Counted from the first letter of the stretch, positions 1 through 7,418 are shown. The stretch: 11,947 nucleotides of DNA from Pseudomonadota bacterium (GCA_008501575.1 QQUO01000357.1:1-11947), one strand, 5' to 3'. Program-made: numbers and translations. The notes: generated from the letters alone by a model not told the origin.

Positions 1-142
1 GTTTGGTACCATTTTAGATGTTAATGACGAAGGATACGAATGGATTAATCATTCCGTGTCACCGGCAAAAATTAAATATTACCACCCACGGGTAACCATT
101 GGTGGCAAGGATTGTAGCAGCCGTATCAAGCCTCATTGTTGA
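1..142 (+). pseudogene. FMN-binding glutamate synthase-like protein, upstream fragment in the shifted frame (5' end outside window)
   Basis: Reading from base 2 gives 38 residues that fit the conserved stretch just before the FMN-binding barrel of the stand-alone glutamate synthase-like family: FGT-LDV, EGYEWINHS, then PRVTIGG-DC. The frame then runs into unrelated residues and a TGA at 140-142. The family match resumes in the other frame at base 118 (QPYQAS followed by LLNISAMS). The two pieces therefore look like one gene broken by loss of one base at about 116-117, inside the codon between DC and QPY. Roughly the first hundred residues of the protein would lie left of the window. I list it separately because it cannot be joined to the downstream piece without a frame change. 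It could be a true mutation or a sequencing or assembly error. Confidence 0.7.
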
Positions 143-1272
143 ATATTTCAGCCATGAGTTATGGTTCATTGGGACACAATGCCATTGAAGCGCTTAATTT
201 AGGGGCCAAACGGGGTGGTTTTGCACACAATACCGGGGAAGGCGGTATCAGCCCTTATCACATGAAACACGGGGGTGATTTAACCATGCAATTTGGTTCG
301 GGCTATTTTGGTTGTCGCGACATCAATGGTAACTTCGATGATGAGTTATTTGCCGAAAAAGCCACCAGTGATCAGGTCAAAATGATTGAGATAAAGATTT
401 CTCAAGGTGCCAAACCTGGTCATGGCGGGGTCTTACCGGCCACCAAGGTAACGCCGGAAATTGCCGCCATTCGTCATGTTGAACCCTATAAAACAGTGGA
501 ATCACCGGCCAGCCACAGTGCCTTTAGTACACCGGTGGAGTTATTACAGTTTGTGGCCAAAGTGCGTGACTTATCCGGTGGCAAGCCGGTAGGTTTTAAA
601 CTGTGTTTAGGTAAAAAATATGAGTTCCTGGCCTTATGCAAAGCCATGATTGAAACCCAAATTTTGCCGGATTTCATCACCATTGATGGCAGTGAAGGGG
701 GTACTGGAGCGGCGCCGATCGAGCTCACCAACTCGGTAGGGACACCGTTAAGGGACGCTTTGGTATACGTCAACAATGCCTTAATTGGTGCTGGTTTAAG
801 GCCTCATCTGAAGATTATTGTGGCGGGTAAAATTATATCTGCTTTCCATATGATAAAGGCTTTGGCTTTGGGGGCAGATTGTGTTAATTCGGCCCGTGGT
901 ATGATGTTCGCTTTGGGTTGTATTCAAGCACGGGTGTGTGACACCGGTTTCTGTCCTACTGGTATTACCACTCAAGACCCGGCCCGTAACAAGGGTTTGG
1001 TGGTTGAAAATAAAGCCGAACGGGTGGCCCGATATCACTGTAAAATGTTGGAAAATATGATTGATTTACTGGCGGCGGCGGGCTTAAGTTCATTTGATGA
1101 GTTAAAACCACATCATATTATTCAAAGGGTGCAAGGTTCATTGGTCAGAAATTATGAAGAATTATACCCCACACTCAAAGCCGGTATTTTGTTGAACGAT
1201 AAAACCCGCCCGGATTTGTGGGATGCAGATTGGCGACAAGCAGACCCTAATCACTGGCATAATCCACACTAA
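136..1272 (+). CDS. FMN-binding glutamate synthase family protein (GltB-like), C-terminal main part
   Basis: This is the catalytic FMN/iron-sulphur part of a stand-alone glutamate synthase-like protein, related to the synthase domain of GltB, which makes glutamate from 2-oxoglutarate and ammonia in a flavin-dependent way. Visible motifs, numbered from the TTG at 136, are LLNISAMSYGSLG at the start, HNTGEGGISPYH (31-42), GAKPGHGG (91-98), the flavin-site segment DGSEGGTGAAP (184-194), and three cysteines spaced C-x5-C-x4-C (262, 268, 273) as in the 3Fe-4S cluster of glutamate synthases. No glutaminase domain is visible. The TTG is only the first start codon after the frameshift; homology continues upstream to base 118 and then into the other frame, so this is probably not a natural start. 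A symporter for acidic amino acids or dicarboxylates follows 20 bases on, suggesting joint expression. The true substrate of this subfamily is uncertain. Confidence 0.85.
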   Translation: MLNISAMSYGSLGHNAIEALNLGAKRGGFAHNTGEGGISPYHMKHGGDLTMQFGSGYFGCRDINGNFDDELFAEKATSDQVKMIEIKISQGAKPGHGGVLPATKVTPEIAAIRHVEPYKTVESPASHSAFSTPVELLQFVAKVRDLSGGKPVGFKLCLGKKYEFLALCKAMIETQILPDFITIDGSEGGTGAAPIELTNSVGTPLRDALVYVNNALIGAGLRPHLKIIVAGKIISAFHMIKALALGADCVNSARGMMFALGCIQARVCDTGFCPTGITTQDPARNKGLVVENKAERVARYHCKMLENMIDLLAAAGLSSFDELKPHHIIQRVQGSLVRNYEELYPTLKAGILLNDKTRPDLWDADWRQADPNHWHNPH

Positions 1273-1292
1273 ATAAACGACAACAATAAGAT

Positions 1293-2555
1293 ATGAATTT
1301 AACCAAAAAAATAATTATTTATATGATTATCGGTGCCATTATCGGCATCGTTCTTAACCTCAGTAAACTCAATGCCGTCAGTTTTATTGATGTTTATGTT
1401 ATCAATGGATTATTTTATATCATTGGCCAGTTGTTTGTTCTGTCATTAAAAATGATGGTGGTGCCTTTGGTTTTTGTGTCATTATTTTGTGGCACCACAG
1501 CCTTGCGAGAACCGGCCATGTTAGGGGCTTTAGGTGGTCGGACTTTGGCTTTTTATCTGTTTACCACGGCCACCGCCATTACCATTGCTTTAACCATTGC
1601 CATCACATTCGGCGTGGGAGGTGGTGCTGAAATTCCCACCGATGTTAATTATGTCGCGGCAGAAGGTCGCAGCTTTACCGAAGTGATTTTAAGTATATTG
1701 GACAATCCGGTGCAGGCCATGGCGGATGGCAACATGTTGGCCATCATTATTTTTGCCATATTATTGGGTTATAGTGCCGGTAAAGCCGGTGACGCCGGAC
1801 AAAAAGTTATCAGTTTCTTTAAAGACTTTAATGAAGTCATCATGAAATTGGTGATGGTGATTATGGAATTTGCGCCGATTGCGGTGTTGGCCATTTTAGC
1901 CAAAGTGTTCGCTGAACTCGGTTTTGATGCAGTGCTGTCATTGGCGGGATACTTTTTCACTGTATTGATTGTATTACTGGTACATGCTCTGGTGGTCTAT
2001 CCCAGCCTGTTAAAATTATTGGCAGGTTTAAGTCCCTGGATATTTTTCAGTAAAATGCGCAGTACACTGTCGTTTGCTTTTGGTACATCCAGTTCCAATG
2101 CCACCATTCCGGTGACTTATAAAACGGTTACTGAACGGCTCGGTGTTGAAAATTCTGTGGCTTCTTTTTCGGTCCCTTTTGGGGCCACCATCAACATGGA
2201 TGGCACTTCAATTATGCAAGGCGTGGCCACCGTGTTTATTGCCAATGCCTATGGTTTAGACCTCACTGGTGGACAGTTGGTGACAGTGGTCATTATGGCC
2301 ACCATGGCTTCCGTTGGCACTGCCGGGGTTCCGAGTGCCGGCCTGGTCATGTTGCAAGGGGTTTTGCTACAAGTGGGTTTGCCGATTGAAGGTATCGGAA
2401 TTATTTTGGGAGTTGATCGGTTGTTGGACATGACCCGCACAGCAGTTAACGTCACCGGTGATGCCACCGTGACCTGTATTGTGGCAAAATCCATCGGTAA
2501 ATTTGATGAGGATGTATATAATGATCCTAATGCCGGTGAAGAAATATTTGATTAG
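1293..2555 (+). CDS. Dicarboxylate/amino acid:cation symporter (DAACS, GltP/GltT/DctA-like)
   Basis: Inner-membrane secondary transporter that imports an acidic amino acid or C4-dicarboxylate with Na+ or H+. The 420 residues are strongly hydrophobic and fit the family length and fold. The re-entrant hairpin HP1 serine motif is FGTSSSNATIP (263-273), the cation-site motif NMDGT is at 301-305, the HP2 loop SVGTAGVPSAG at 340-350, and the last helix carries DMTRTAVNVTGD (379-390). By comparison with GltPh, Asp379, Arg382, Thr383 and Asn386 match substrate-binding residues. The arginine there reads the side-chain carboxylate, so glutamate, aspartate or a dicarboxylate is expected. The exact substrate cannot be told from sequence. 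ATG at 1293 is preceded only by a weak purine stretch (AATAAG). It lies 20 bases after the glutamate synthase-like gene with no terminator between them, so they are probably co-transcribed. Confidence 0.92.
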   Translation: MNLTKKIIIYMIIGAIIGIVLNLSKLNAVSFIDVYVINGLFYIIGQLFVLSLKMMVVPLVFVSLFCGTTALREPAMLGALGGRTLAFYLFTTATAITIALTIAITFGVGGGAEIPTDVNYVAAEGRSFTEVILSILDNPVQAMADGNMLAIIIFAILLGYSAGKAGDAGQKVISFFKDFNEVIMKLVMVIMEFAPIAVLAILAKVFAELGFDAVLSLAGYFFTVLIVLLVHALVVYPSLLKLLAGLSPWIFFSKMRSTLSFAFGTSSSNATIPVTYKTVTERLGVENSVASFSVPFGATINMDGTSIMQGVATVFIANAYGLDLTGGQLVTVVIMATMASVGTAGVPSAGLVMLQGVLLQVGLPIEGIGIILGVDRLLDMTRTAVNVTGDATVTCIVAKSIGKFDEDVYNDPNAGEEIFD

Positions 2556-2584
2556 CGCCAGTTGGGTCAGCTCATCAAAACTGA

Positions 2585-2603
2585 GATAATGAGAACGATT
2601 TAG
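2585..2603 (+). promoter_or_regulatory. Possible second, degenerate Fur box upstream of bfd
   Basis: This 19-base stretch matches the Fur consensus GATAATGATAATCATTATC at 13 positions, all of the first eight included. It lies just upstream of the stronger box at 2608-2626. Tandem Fur sites are common, but this right half is poor and the match may be chance in AT-rich DNA. Confidence 0.35.
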
Positions 2604-2607
2604 ATTT

Positions 2608-2626
2608 GCTATTGACAATCATTATC
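2608..2626 (+). promoter_or_regulatory. Fur box overlapping the bfd promoter
   Basis: The 19 bases match the consensus GATAATGATAATCATTATC at 16 positions, with a perfect right half AATCATTATC. The box covers the whole -35 element (2612-2617) and the first half of the spacer. Iron-loaded Fur bound here would block RNA polymerase, so bfd should be expressed in iron limitation. This agrees with the role of Bfd in releasing stored iron. Confidence 0.85.
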
Positions 2627-2641
2627 ATTGCTGTTTATAAT
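2612..2641 (+). promoter_or_regulatory. Sigma-70 type promoter of bfd
   Basis: A perfect -35 TTGACA (2612-2617) and a perfect -10 TATAAT (2636-2641) are separated by 18 bases. Transcription would start near 2648, giving a leader of about 20 bases before the bfd ATG at 2669. Both hexamers are consensus, so the promoter should be strong when not repressed, and the overlapping Fur box supplies the control. Confidence 0.8.
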
Positions 2642-2668
2642 GGCCGTTGCTTTAGAAATTGTATTATT

Positions 2669-2884
2669 ATGTACGTTTGTATCTGTCACGGTATCACCGA
2701 AAAAGACATTCAAAAAGCGGCCCGTTCCGGGGTCAACAGTATTTCCAAATTGGCCAGCGAAACAGGTGCCACCACCGGCTGTGGCAGTTGTTTGGAAATG
2801 GCTGAAGATATCTTGCAGCAGCACGCCAGTCAAAACACTGATTTTCTACAAATATTAACACCCAGCAAACCCTATTTCGCCTAA
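2669..2884 (+). CDS. bfd: Bacterioferritin-associated ferredoxin
   Basis: Small [2Fe-2S] protein that binds bacterioferritin and passes electrons to its ferric core so that iron can be mobilised as Fe2+. The 71-residue product starts MYVCICHGITEKDI, the standard start of this family, and carries the Bfd-type cysteine pattern: Cys4 and Cys6 (CxC) and Cys38 and Cys41 (CGSC). The open frame runs upstream to 2606, but that extra part overlaps the promoter and has no homology, so the ATG at 2669 is the right start. No clear Shine-Dalgarno sequence precedes it. It lies 78 bases before bfr, its physiological partner, and its promoter is covered by a Fur box. The C-terminal 20 or so residues are unremarkable. 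Confidence 0.93.
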   Translation: MYVCICHGITEKDIQKAARSGVNSISKLASETGATTGCGSCLEMAEDILQQHASQNTDFLQILTPSKPYFA

Positions 2885-2910
2885 TTCAATCGCACATTTA
2901 GCCCCATCTT

Positions 2911-2940
2911 TTGGGCAATAATGTTATTATTACCTATTGT
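2911..2940 (+). promoter_or_regulatory. Tentative bfr promoter region with a perfect inverted repeat
   Basis: The bfd-bfr gap contains AATAAT-GTT-ATTATT at 2917-2931, a perfect six-base inverted repeat with a three-base centre. It sits between a weak -35-like TTGGGC (2911-2916) and a weak -10-like TATTGT (2935-2940), 18 bases apart. It may be an operator giving bfr its own control, but the promoter elements are poor and the half-sites do not fit the Fur register well. bfr could instead be read through from bfd. Confidence 0.25.
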
Positions 2941-2949
2941 GTAATTTAT

Positions 2950-2953
2950 GGAG
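2950..2953 (+). promoter_or_regulatory. Ribosome binding site deciding the bfr start
   Basis: GGAG lies nine bases before the ATG at 2963. It overlaps the alternative upstream in-frame ATG at 2948, which has no such site, so 2963 is favoured. It is the only well-placed, clear Shine-Dalgarno sequence in this window. Confidence 0.7.
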
Positions 2954-2962
2954 ATTGTATTC

Positions 2963-3427
2963 ATGAAAGGTGATAAAAAAGTCATTCAACTTCTTAACAA
3001 AGCCCTCTATAACGAGTTAACCGCCATTAATCAATATTTTATGCACGCCAAAATCCTTGAGGACATGGGGTTTGAGAAATTAGCGGCTAAAGAGCGGGAA
3101 GAGTCCATCGATGAAATGAAGCATGCGGATATTCTAATGGAGCGTATTTTATTTTTGGAAGGATTACCTAACTTACAAGACCTGGGTAAATTACGGATTG
3201 GTGAAACAGTGGAAGAAATGTTGCGCTGTGATTTGGCCATGGAGATGGATGCCATTCCCGACCTGCGTGATGGCGTGGCATACTGTGAGTCGGTGCGAGA
3301 TTACGTCAGTCGTGATTTGTTCCAGGAAATTCTGGATTCAGAAGAGGGCCATGTGGACTGGCTGGAAACACAGATTAGCCTGATCGAACAAGTGGGTGAA
3401 CAAAACTATTTGCAATCACAGATGTAA
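2963..3427 (+). CDS. bfr: Bacterioferritin
   Basis: Haem-containing ferritin that forms a 24-subunit shell in the cytoplasm, oxidises Fe2+ at a di-iron centre and stores it as a ferric mineral. The product has 154 residues, close to the usual 155-160. In E. coli numbering, which it follows without gaps here, all ferroxidase ligands are present: Glu18, Glu51, His54, Glu94, Glu127 and His130. Met52, the axial haem ligand shared by two subunits, is also present, so this is a complete catalytic type rather than a ligand-less partner subunit. The start at 2963 gives MKGDKKVIQLLNKAL, matching E. coli MKGD at position 1. A longer form from 2948 would add five residues. The upstream bfd gene encodes its reductase partner. 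A hairpin terminator begins two bases after the stop codon. Confidence 0.95.
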   Translation: MKGDKKVIQLLNKALYNELTAINQYFMHAKILEDMGFEKLAAKEREESIDEMKHADILMERILFLEGLPNLQDLGKLRIGETVEEMLRCDLAMEMDAIPDLRDGVAYCESVRDYVSRDLFQEILDSEEGHVDWLETQISLIEQVGEQNYLQSQM

Positions 3428-3429
3428 TA

Positions 3430-3460
3430 AAAAGGGCCATAACAGCCCTTTTATTTATTT
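3430..3460. terminator. Bidirectional hairpin terminator between bfr and queF
   Basis: AAAAGGGC (3430-3437) pairs with GCCCTTTT (3445-3452) around a seven-base loop, followed by TTTATTTATTTTTT-like sequence on the plus strand. On the minus strand the stem is followed by TTTTTATTA. It starts two bases after the bfr stop, and its T-rich tail covers the last bases of the convergent queF, so it can end both transcripts. Confidence 0.85.
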
Positions 3461-3808
3461 TTTGTGTTCAATCACCACATCTGTATAAATACCGCCACGA
3501 ACATTGAATTTCATGGTCACTTTCATCCAACGGGGATTAACGGCATTGACTAAATGATCCAGTATTTCATTGGTAACTGCTTCGTGAAAGGCGCCGCGAT
3601 CACGAAAAGTCCACATGTATAATTTCAATGATTTAAGCTCAATGCATAAGACATCCGGAATGTACTCAATTTTCAATGTGGCAAAATCCGGTTGACCGGT
3701 CTTGGGACATAAACAGGTGAATTCAGGGATGTCCATAATGATGCTATAATCCCGATTTGGATTAGGATTCGGGAAGGTTTCTAATCGATCTGAAGGTTGG
3801 GTGGTCAT
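3455..3808 (-). CDS. queF: NADPH-dependent 7-cyano-7-deazaguanine reductase, short form
   Basis: Reduces the nitrile of preQ0 to the aminomethyl group of preQ1 with NADPH, a step in making queuosine for the tRNA wobble base. The 117-residue product has the tunnel-fold layout of the single-domain (YkvM-type) enzyme. Cys34 in LCPKTGQPDFA is the expected nucleophile that forms the thioimide with preQ0, Asp41 is the expected proton donor, and ELKSLKLY (57-64) is the QueF signature for NADPH binding. E. coli has the long two-domain form, so the short form is a useful lineage clue. Cys32 gives a CxC at the active site, where relatives often have Ser or Ala. The start ATG lies 75 bases from the divergent smc. 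No Shine-Dalgarno sequence is evident, and no preQ1 riboswitch-like fold is visible upstream. It ends against the terminator shared with bfr. Confidence 0.92.
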   Translation of the reverse strand: MTTQPSDRLETFPNPNPNRDYSIIMDIPEFTCLCPKTGQPDFATLKIEYIPDVLCIELKSLKLYMWTFRDRGAFHEAVTNEILDHLVNAVNPRWMKVTMKFNVRGGIYTDVVIEHKK

Positions 3809-3837
3809 GATAAACAGTTATACAATAAGGGGCGCTG

Positions 3838-3866
3838 ACCATACCGAAAAGTAAATAAGAAAGCAA
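3838..3866 (-). promoter_or_regulatory. Tentative queF promoter in the queF-smc divergent gap
   Basis: On the minus strand, TTGCTT (3861-3866) and TATGGT (3838-3843) are 17 bases apart, each matching four of six consensus bases, with about 30 bases of leader before the queF ATG. For smc, a possible -10 TACAAT at 3821-3826 is seen with only a poor -35 (TTGGGT at 3797-3802). Both calls rest on weak elements. Confidence 0.3.
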
Positions 3867-3883
3867 GGAAAAACAAACCATTA

Positions 3884-6800
3884 ATGCGACTTTCAAAAAT
3901 AAAATTAGCTGGCTTCAAATCATTTGTTGACAGCACCGAAGTGCTGTTGCCCAGCAACTTAACCGGCGTGGTCGGACCCAATGGATGTGGTAAATCCAAC
4001 ATCATTGATGCGGTGCGCTGGGTGATGGGTGAAACCTCGGCCAAAATGTTACGCGGCAGTGCCATGACTGATGTAATTTTCTCAGGTTCGGCCACCCGTA
4101 AACCGGTGGGCATGGCCACTGTTGAACTGATTTTTGATAACAGTGATGGCCAAATCCAAGGTGAGTATGGTGGTTATAACGAAATTTCCGTGAAACGCCA
4201 GGTAAACCGTGAGGCCCAGTCCAATTATTATCTTAACGGCAGTAAATGCCGTAAAAAGGACATTGTCGATTTATTCTTAGGCACCGGTCTGGGGCCGCGT
4301 AGTTATTCCATTATTGAACAGGGTATGATTTCCAATATCGTGGAATCAAAACCTGAAGATTTGCGTGGCTACATTGAAGAAGCGGCCGGGGTTTCAAAAT
4401 ACCGTGAACGCCGGCGAGAGACTGAGCGGCGAATTCTGCGTACCCGAGAAAATTTGGAACGTTTGGATGATCTGCGTACGGAAGTGGGCAAACATATCCA
4501 ACATTTAAAGCGGCAGGCCAAAAATGCCGAGAAATACACCGGTTTAAAACAACAATCCAAGCAACTCAAAGCTGAAATATTGGCCTTAAGGTGGCAACAA
4601 TGGCACCGTCAGGCCGAGCTCAGTGAAATTGAAATTAAACGATTACAAACTGAATTTGAAAAAACAAAAAGTGGTTTAACAGACAGTGAAAAAAACATCA
4701 CCCTGAAGCGAGACAGTTATCAGCAAAATTCAGACCAACAAAATCAACTGCAACAGCGGCTTTATCAAATTAATGGTGAAATAGGTAAAATTGAACAGGC
4801 CATTAGTCACGCGAAAAACTTATCGGAGAAAAATAAGCAAGATTTGGCGACCACTGAGCACGACATCAAACAGCAACAAAGCCAGCTACAAGATGATCAG
4901 GGTGCCTTGCAACAAGAACAACAGCTGTTACAGGCTGAACAACCCAAATTAGAAACTTTAGAAGCCCAACTGCAGGCCGCGAAAGAAACCAGCGAGGATT
5001 ACGAGCGTGCTCAACAACAGTGGCGTCGTCAGTGGGATGGCTTACTGCAAGAGATAAATGGGCAACAGCGCCTGGCGGATGTTGAGAAAACTAAAATAGC
5101 GTCTTTGGAAGCCGGCCTCGTTCGCCAGATAGAGCGGCTGAATAGCCGCCATCAGATTGATGCATCAGACGACATCAGTGCCTGGCAATCACAACTGCTT
5201 GAATTTCAAAAAAACCATGAAAAACAGCAGCAAACATTAAATCGATATAACGATCAGTTAGAGCAGTTAAAGGGCCAAAAACAAAGCACTGAACAGCAGG
5301 TGGCCCAAATGCGTCAAACCATCGATAACCATAAAACTGAATTACACCAAACAAAAGGTCAAAAAGGCTCTCTGGAAGCCCTGCAAAATGCCGCTTTATC
5401 AGAAGATAATGACGAATTAAATCAATGGCTGACGCAAAACAAAACAAGTATTTCAGGTCGTTTGGCTGATGTCTTAAAAGTAGCGAGTGGTTGGGAGGTT
5501 GCGGTAGAAACTGTTTTAAGAGAACGTTTGCAGGCCTTGGTTAGCACCCATTCTGATTTAACTGAATTATTAAATGAATGGCAATTTGGTTCGATCACTG
5601 CTGTGCATGCCCAAGAGCCAAAAATACAAGCCCGCAGTGGTCGCTTAGCACAACAGGTTCAGGGGCCGAATGTGGTCATTGAGTGGCTCAACTCCGTTTA
5701 CACCTGTGACAATGACCAACAATTAAACACCATCAGACAACAGCTGGCCGAAGGTGAATCGGTTATTACGAAAAAAGGTGATTGGTTTGGTGGTGATTGG
5801 CTCACGATTTATCGAGGTAGCAGTCAAGAAAATTTCTTGCTCAGAAAAAAACACATCGAACAATTGAATGAAGAAATTCAATCAAGCCAAGATATAATTG
5901 CTGAACAAGAAAGCAAACTACAACAGCTGTTACAAAACAGACAACAGCAAAACCAACAAAGCGAACAGTTGCAGTTAGATCTGAATATGGCGCACCGCAA
6001 GCTTTCTGAGTTAGACAGCCAAATTAAGCAAAAACAGCATCTTATAGAGCGGGAACAACAACAAACCGAACAAAAAACCCAAGAAGTTCAATCGCTCAAA
6101 GCACAAATTGCAGAAGATGAACAGGCCTTGTCTGAATCACGAGGCCGGTTAGAACAGGCGCTGAAAATGATGAAACAGCAGCAGGCGGATAAAACAGTCC
6201 TGGTTGAACAACAAGCACAATTAAATTCCGAATTTGAGCAAGCCAAAGCACGACAAAATGACATATCTGAGCAATTTTATCAATCGCGACTGAGGCATTC
6301 TGCGGCGACAAATAAAATTCAAAGCTTAACCCAAAATGTTCACAGAGCAGAGCAGTCGATAAAACAACTACAACATCGCAAGGATCAATTACTGAGCCAG
6401 TTAAATCAGCAAAATCCGGCGCAAGAACAACAAAAATCACTGGATGAATTGATTCAAAAACGCATTCAAGTCGAACAGCAAAAAAATGACCAAGCGCAGA
6501 TTGTGATGGCTTTACAATCTGAACTTAATGAAATGGAACAGACACGATCATCCCATCAGCAACAAATAGACAACGCCCGCACAGCTTTGGAAAATGCCAA
6601 ATTACAAAGTCAGTCACAGCGATTGAAAGCCGATGGTTTTGCTGAGCAATTAACAGACCTGGGATATGAACCAAAATCGGTACTGGCAGAAGTGGCAGAG
6701 TTGGATCAGGATTTAAGCCATTTGGTTGAACAAAAGGAAACCCAAATGGAGCAATTACACCGAAATATTATTCGTTTAGAGCCGGTTAATCTGGCCGCCA

Positions 6801-7390
6801 TCGAAGAATATGAAGAAGAATCCAAGCGGAAACAATATTTGGATGATCAAGATGAAGATTTACGACAAGCCTTAGACACCTTAGAGCAAGCCATTGCACG
6901 AATTGATAAAGACACTCGAACCTTATTCAAAGAAACTTTTGAAGCGGTTAACAGCCACATCAAACAACTGTTCCCACGATTATTTGGTGGTGGCCATGCC
7001 TATTTAGAGTTAACCGGTCATGACTTGCTCACCACCGGAGTAACCATTATGGCCCGGCCTCCGGGTAAACGGGTGTCCAGTATTCAGCTACTGTCAGGTG
7101 GTGAAAAGGCCTTGACCGCCGTGTCATTGGTGTTTGCCATATTTAACCTCAATCCGGCGCCATTTTGTCTCCTGGATGAAGTTGATGCCCCCTTGGATGA
7201 CGCCAATGTCAGCCGTTTTTCAGCCATGGTTAAAGACATGTCAGAAAAAGTCCAGTTTCTGTTTGTCACCCATAACAAAGTGACCATGGAAATTGCCGAT
7301 CAATTACTGGGTGTCACCATGCGCGAGTCAGGTGTGTCGCGGCTGGTTAGTGTTGACTTGGCGGCCGCTGCTGAATTGGTCGATGATTAA
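3884..7390 (+). CDS. smc: Chromosome segregation protein SMC
   Basis: Dimeric ATPase that works with ScpA and ScpB to compact and separate chromosomes. The 1168 residues have the complete layout. An N-terminal head carries Walker A GPNGCGKS (31-38) and is followed by a long coiled coil. A hinge lies at about 520-645 (GRLADVLKVASGWEVAVETV from 525, GDWFGGDWL near its end). A second coiled coil follows, then a C-terminal head with signature LSGGEK (1070-1075) and Walker B ending LLDE (Asp1098, Glu1099), then VDAPLDDAN and a FVTHNK switch segment. The hinge sequence resembles that of Pseudomonas-type gammaproteobacterial Smc. The arms are very rich in glutamine, with many QQ and QQQ runs. The start at 3884 gives MRLSKIKLAGFKSF, the family's normal start; AAGGA lies 14 bases upstream, farther than ideal. 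MukB is the counterpart in E. coli. comF follows after 28 bases instead of the zipA commonly found after gammaproteobacterial smc. Confidence 0.97.
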   Translation: MRLSKIKLAGFKSFVDSTEVLLPSNLTGVVGPNGCGKSNIIDAVRWVMGETSAKMLRGSAMTDVIFSGSATRKPVGMATVELIFDNSDGQIQGEYGGYNEISVKRQVNREAQSNYYLNGSKCRKKDIVDLFLGTGLGPRSYSIIEQGMISNIVESKPEDLRGYIEEAAGVSKYRERRRETERRILRTRENLERLDDLRTEVGKHIQHLKRQAKNAEKYTGLKQQSKQLKAEILALRWQQWHRQAELSEIEIKRLQTEFEKTKSGLTDSEKNITLKRDSYQQNSDQQNQLQQRLYQINGEIGKIEQAISHAKNLSEKNKQDLATTEHDIKQQQSQLQDDQGALQQEQQLLQAEQPKLETLEAQLQAAKETSEDYERAQQQWRRQWDGLLQEINGQQRLADVEKTKIASLEAGLVRQIERLNSRHQIDASDDISAWQSQLLEFQKNHEKQQQTLNRYNDQLEQLKGQKQSTEQQVAQMRQTIDNHKTELHQTKGQKGSLEALQNAALSEDNDELNQWLTQNKTSISGRLADVLKVASGWEVAVETVLRERLQALVSTHSDLTELLNEWQFGSITAVHAQEPKIQARSGRLAQQVQGPNVVIEWLNSVYTCDNDQQLNTIRQQLAEGESVITKKGDWFGGDWLTIYRGSSQENFLLRKKHIEQLNEEIQSSQDIIAEQESKLQQLLQNRQQQNQQSEQLQLDLNMAHRKLSELDSQIKQKQHLIEREQQQTEQKTQEVQSLKAQIAEDEQALSESRGRLEQALKMMKQQQADKTVLVEQQAQLNSEFEQAKARQNDISEQFYQSRLRHSAATNKIQSLTQNVHRAEQSIKQLQHRKDQLLSQLNQQNPAQEQQKSLDELIQKRIQVEQQKNDQAQIVMALQSELNEMEQTRSSHQQQIDNARTALENAKLQSQSQRLKADGFAEQLTDLGYEPKSVLAEVAELDQDLSHLVEQKETQMEQLHRNIIRLEPVNLAAIEEYEEESKRKQYLDDQDEDLRQALDTLEQAIARIDKDTRTLFKETFEAVNSHIKQLFPRLFGGGHAYLELTGHDLLTTGVTIMARPPGKRVSSIQLLSGGEKALTAVSLVFAIFNLNPAPFCLLDEVDAPLDDANVSRFSAMVKDMSEKVQFLFVTHNKVTMEIADQLLGVTMRESGVSRLVSVDLAAAAELVDD

Positions 7391-7418
7391 TGCCACATTG
7401 CATTGACCACTGGGTGTC

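Noticed and set aside
486..1038. Antisense open frames inside the glutamate synthase-like gene
   Set aside because: Their translations have no recognisable domain and they lie opposite a well-conserved coding sequence; they are shadow frames.
2556..2584. Terminator after the symporter gene
   Set aside because: Only four-base stems such as TCAG/CTGA with a ten-base loop are present, with no T-run.
2606..2668. Upstream extension of the bfd reading frame
   Set aside because: It overlaps the Fur box and promoter, has no homology, and Bfd proteins begin exactly at the MYVCICHG segment.
2901..2916. GCCC/GGGC hairpin after bfd as a terminator
   Set aside because: The stem is only four base pairs with an eight-base loop and no T-run follows, so termination is not supported.
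2948..2962. Earlier in-frame ATG for bfr
   Set aside because: It lacks a ribosome binding site, while the ATG at 2963 has GGAG nine bases upstream and gives the family-standard MKGD start.
3809..3883. preQ1 riboswitch upstream of queF
   Set aside because: The 75-base gap shows no fold or conserved bases resembling known preQ1 aptamers on the minus strand.
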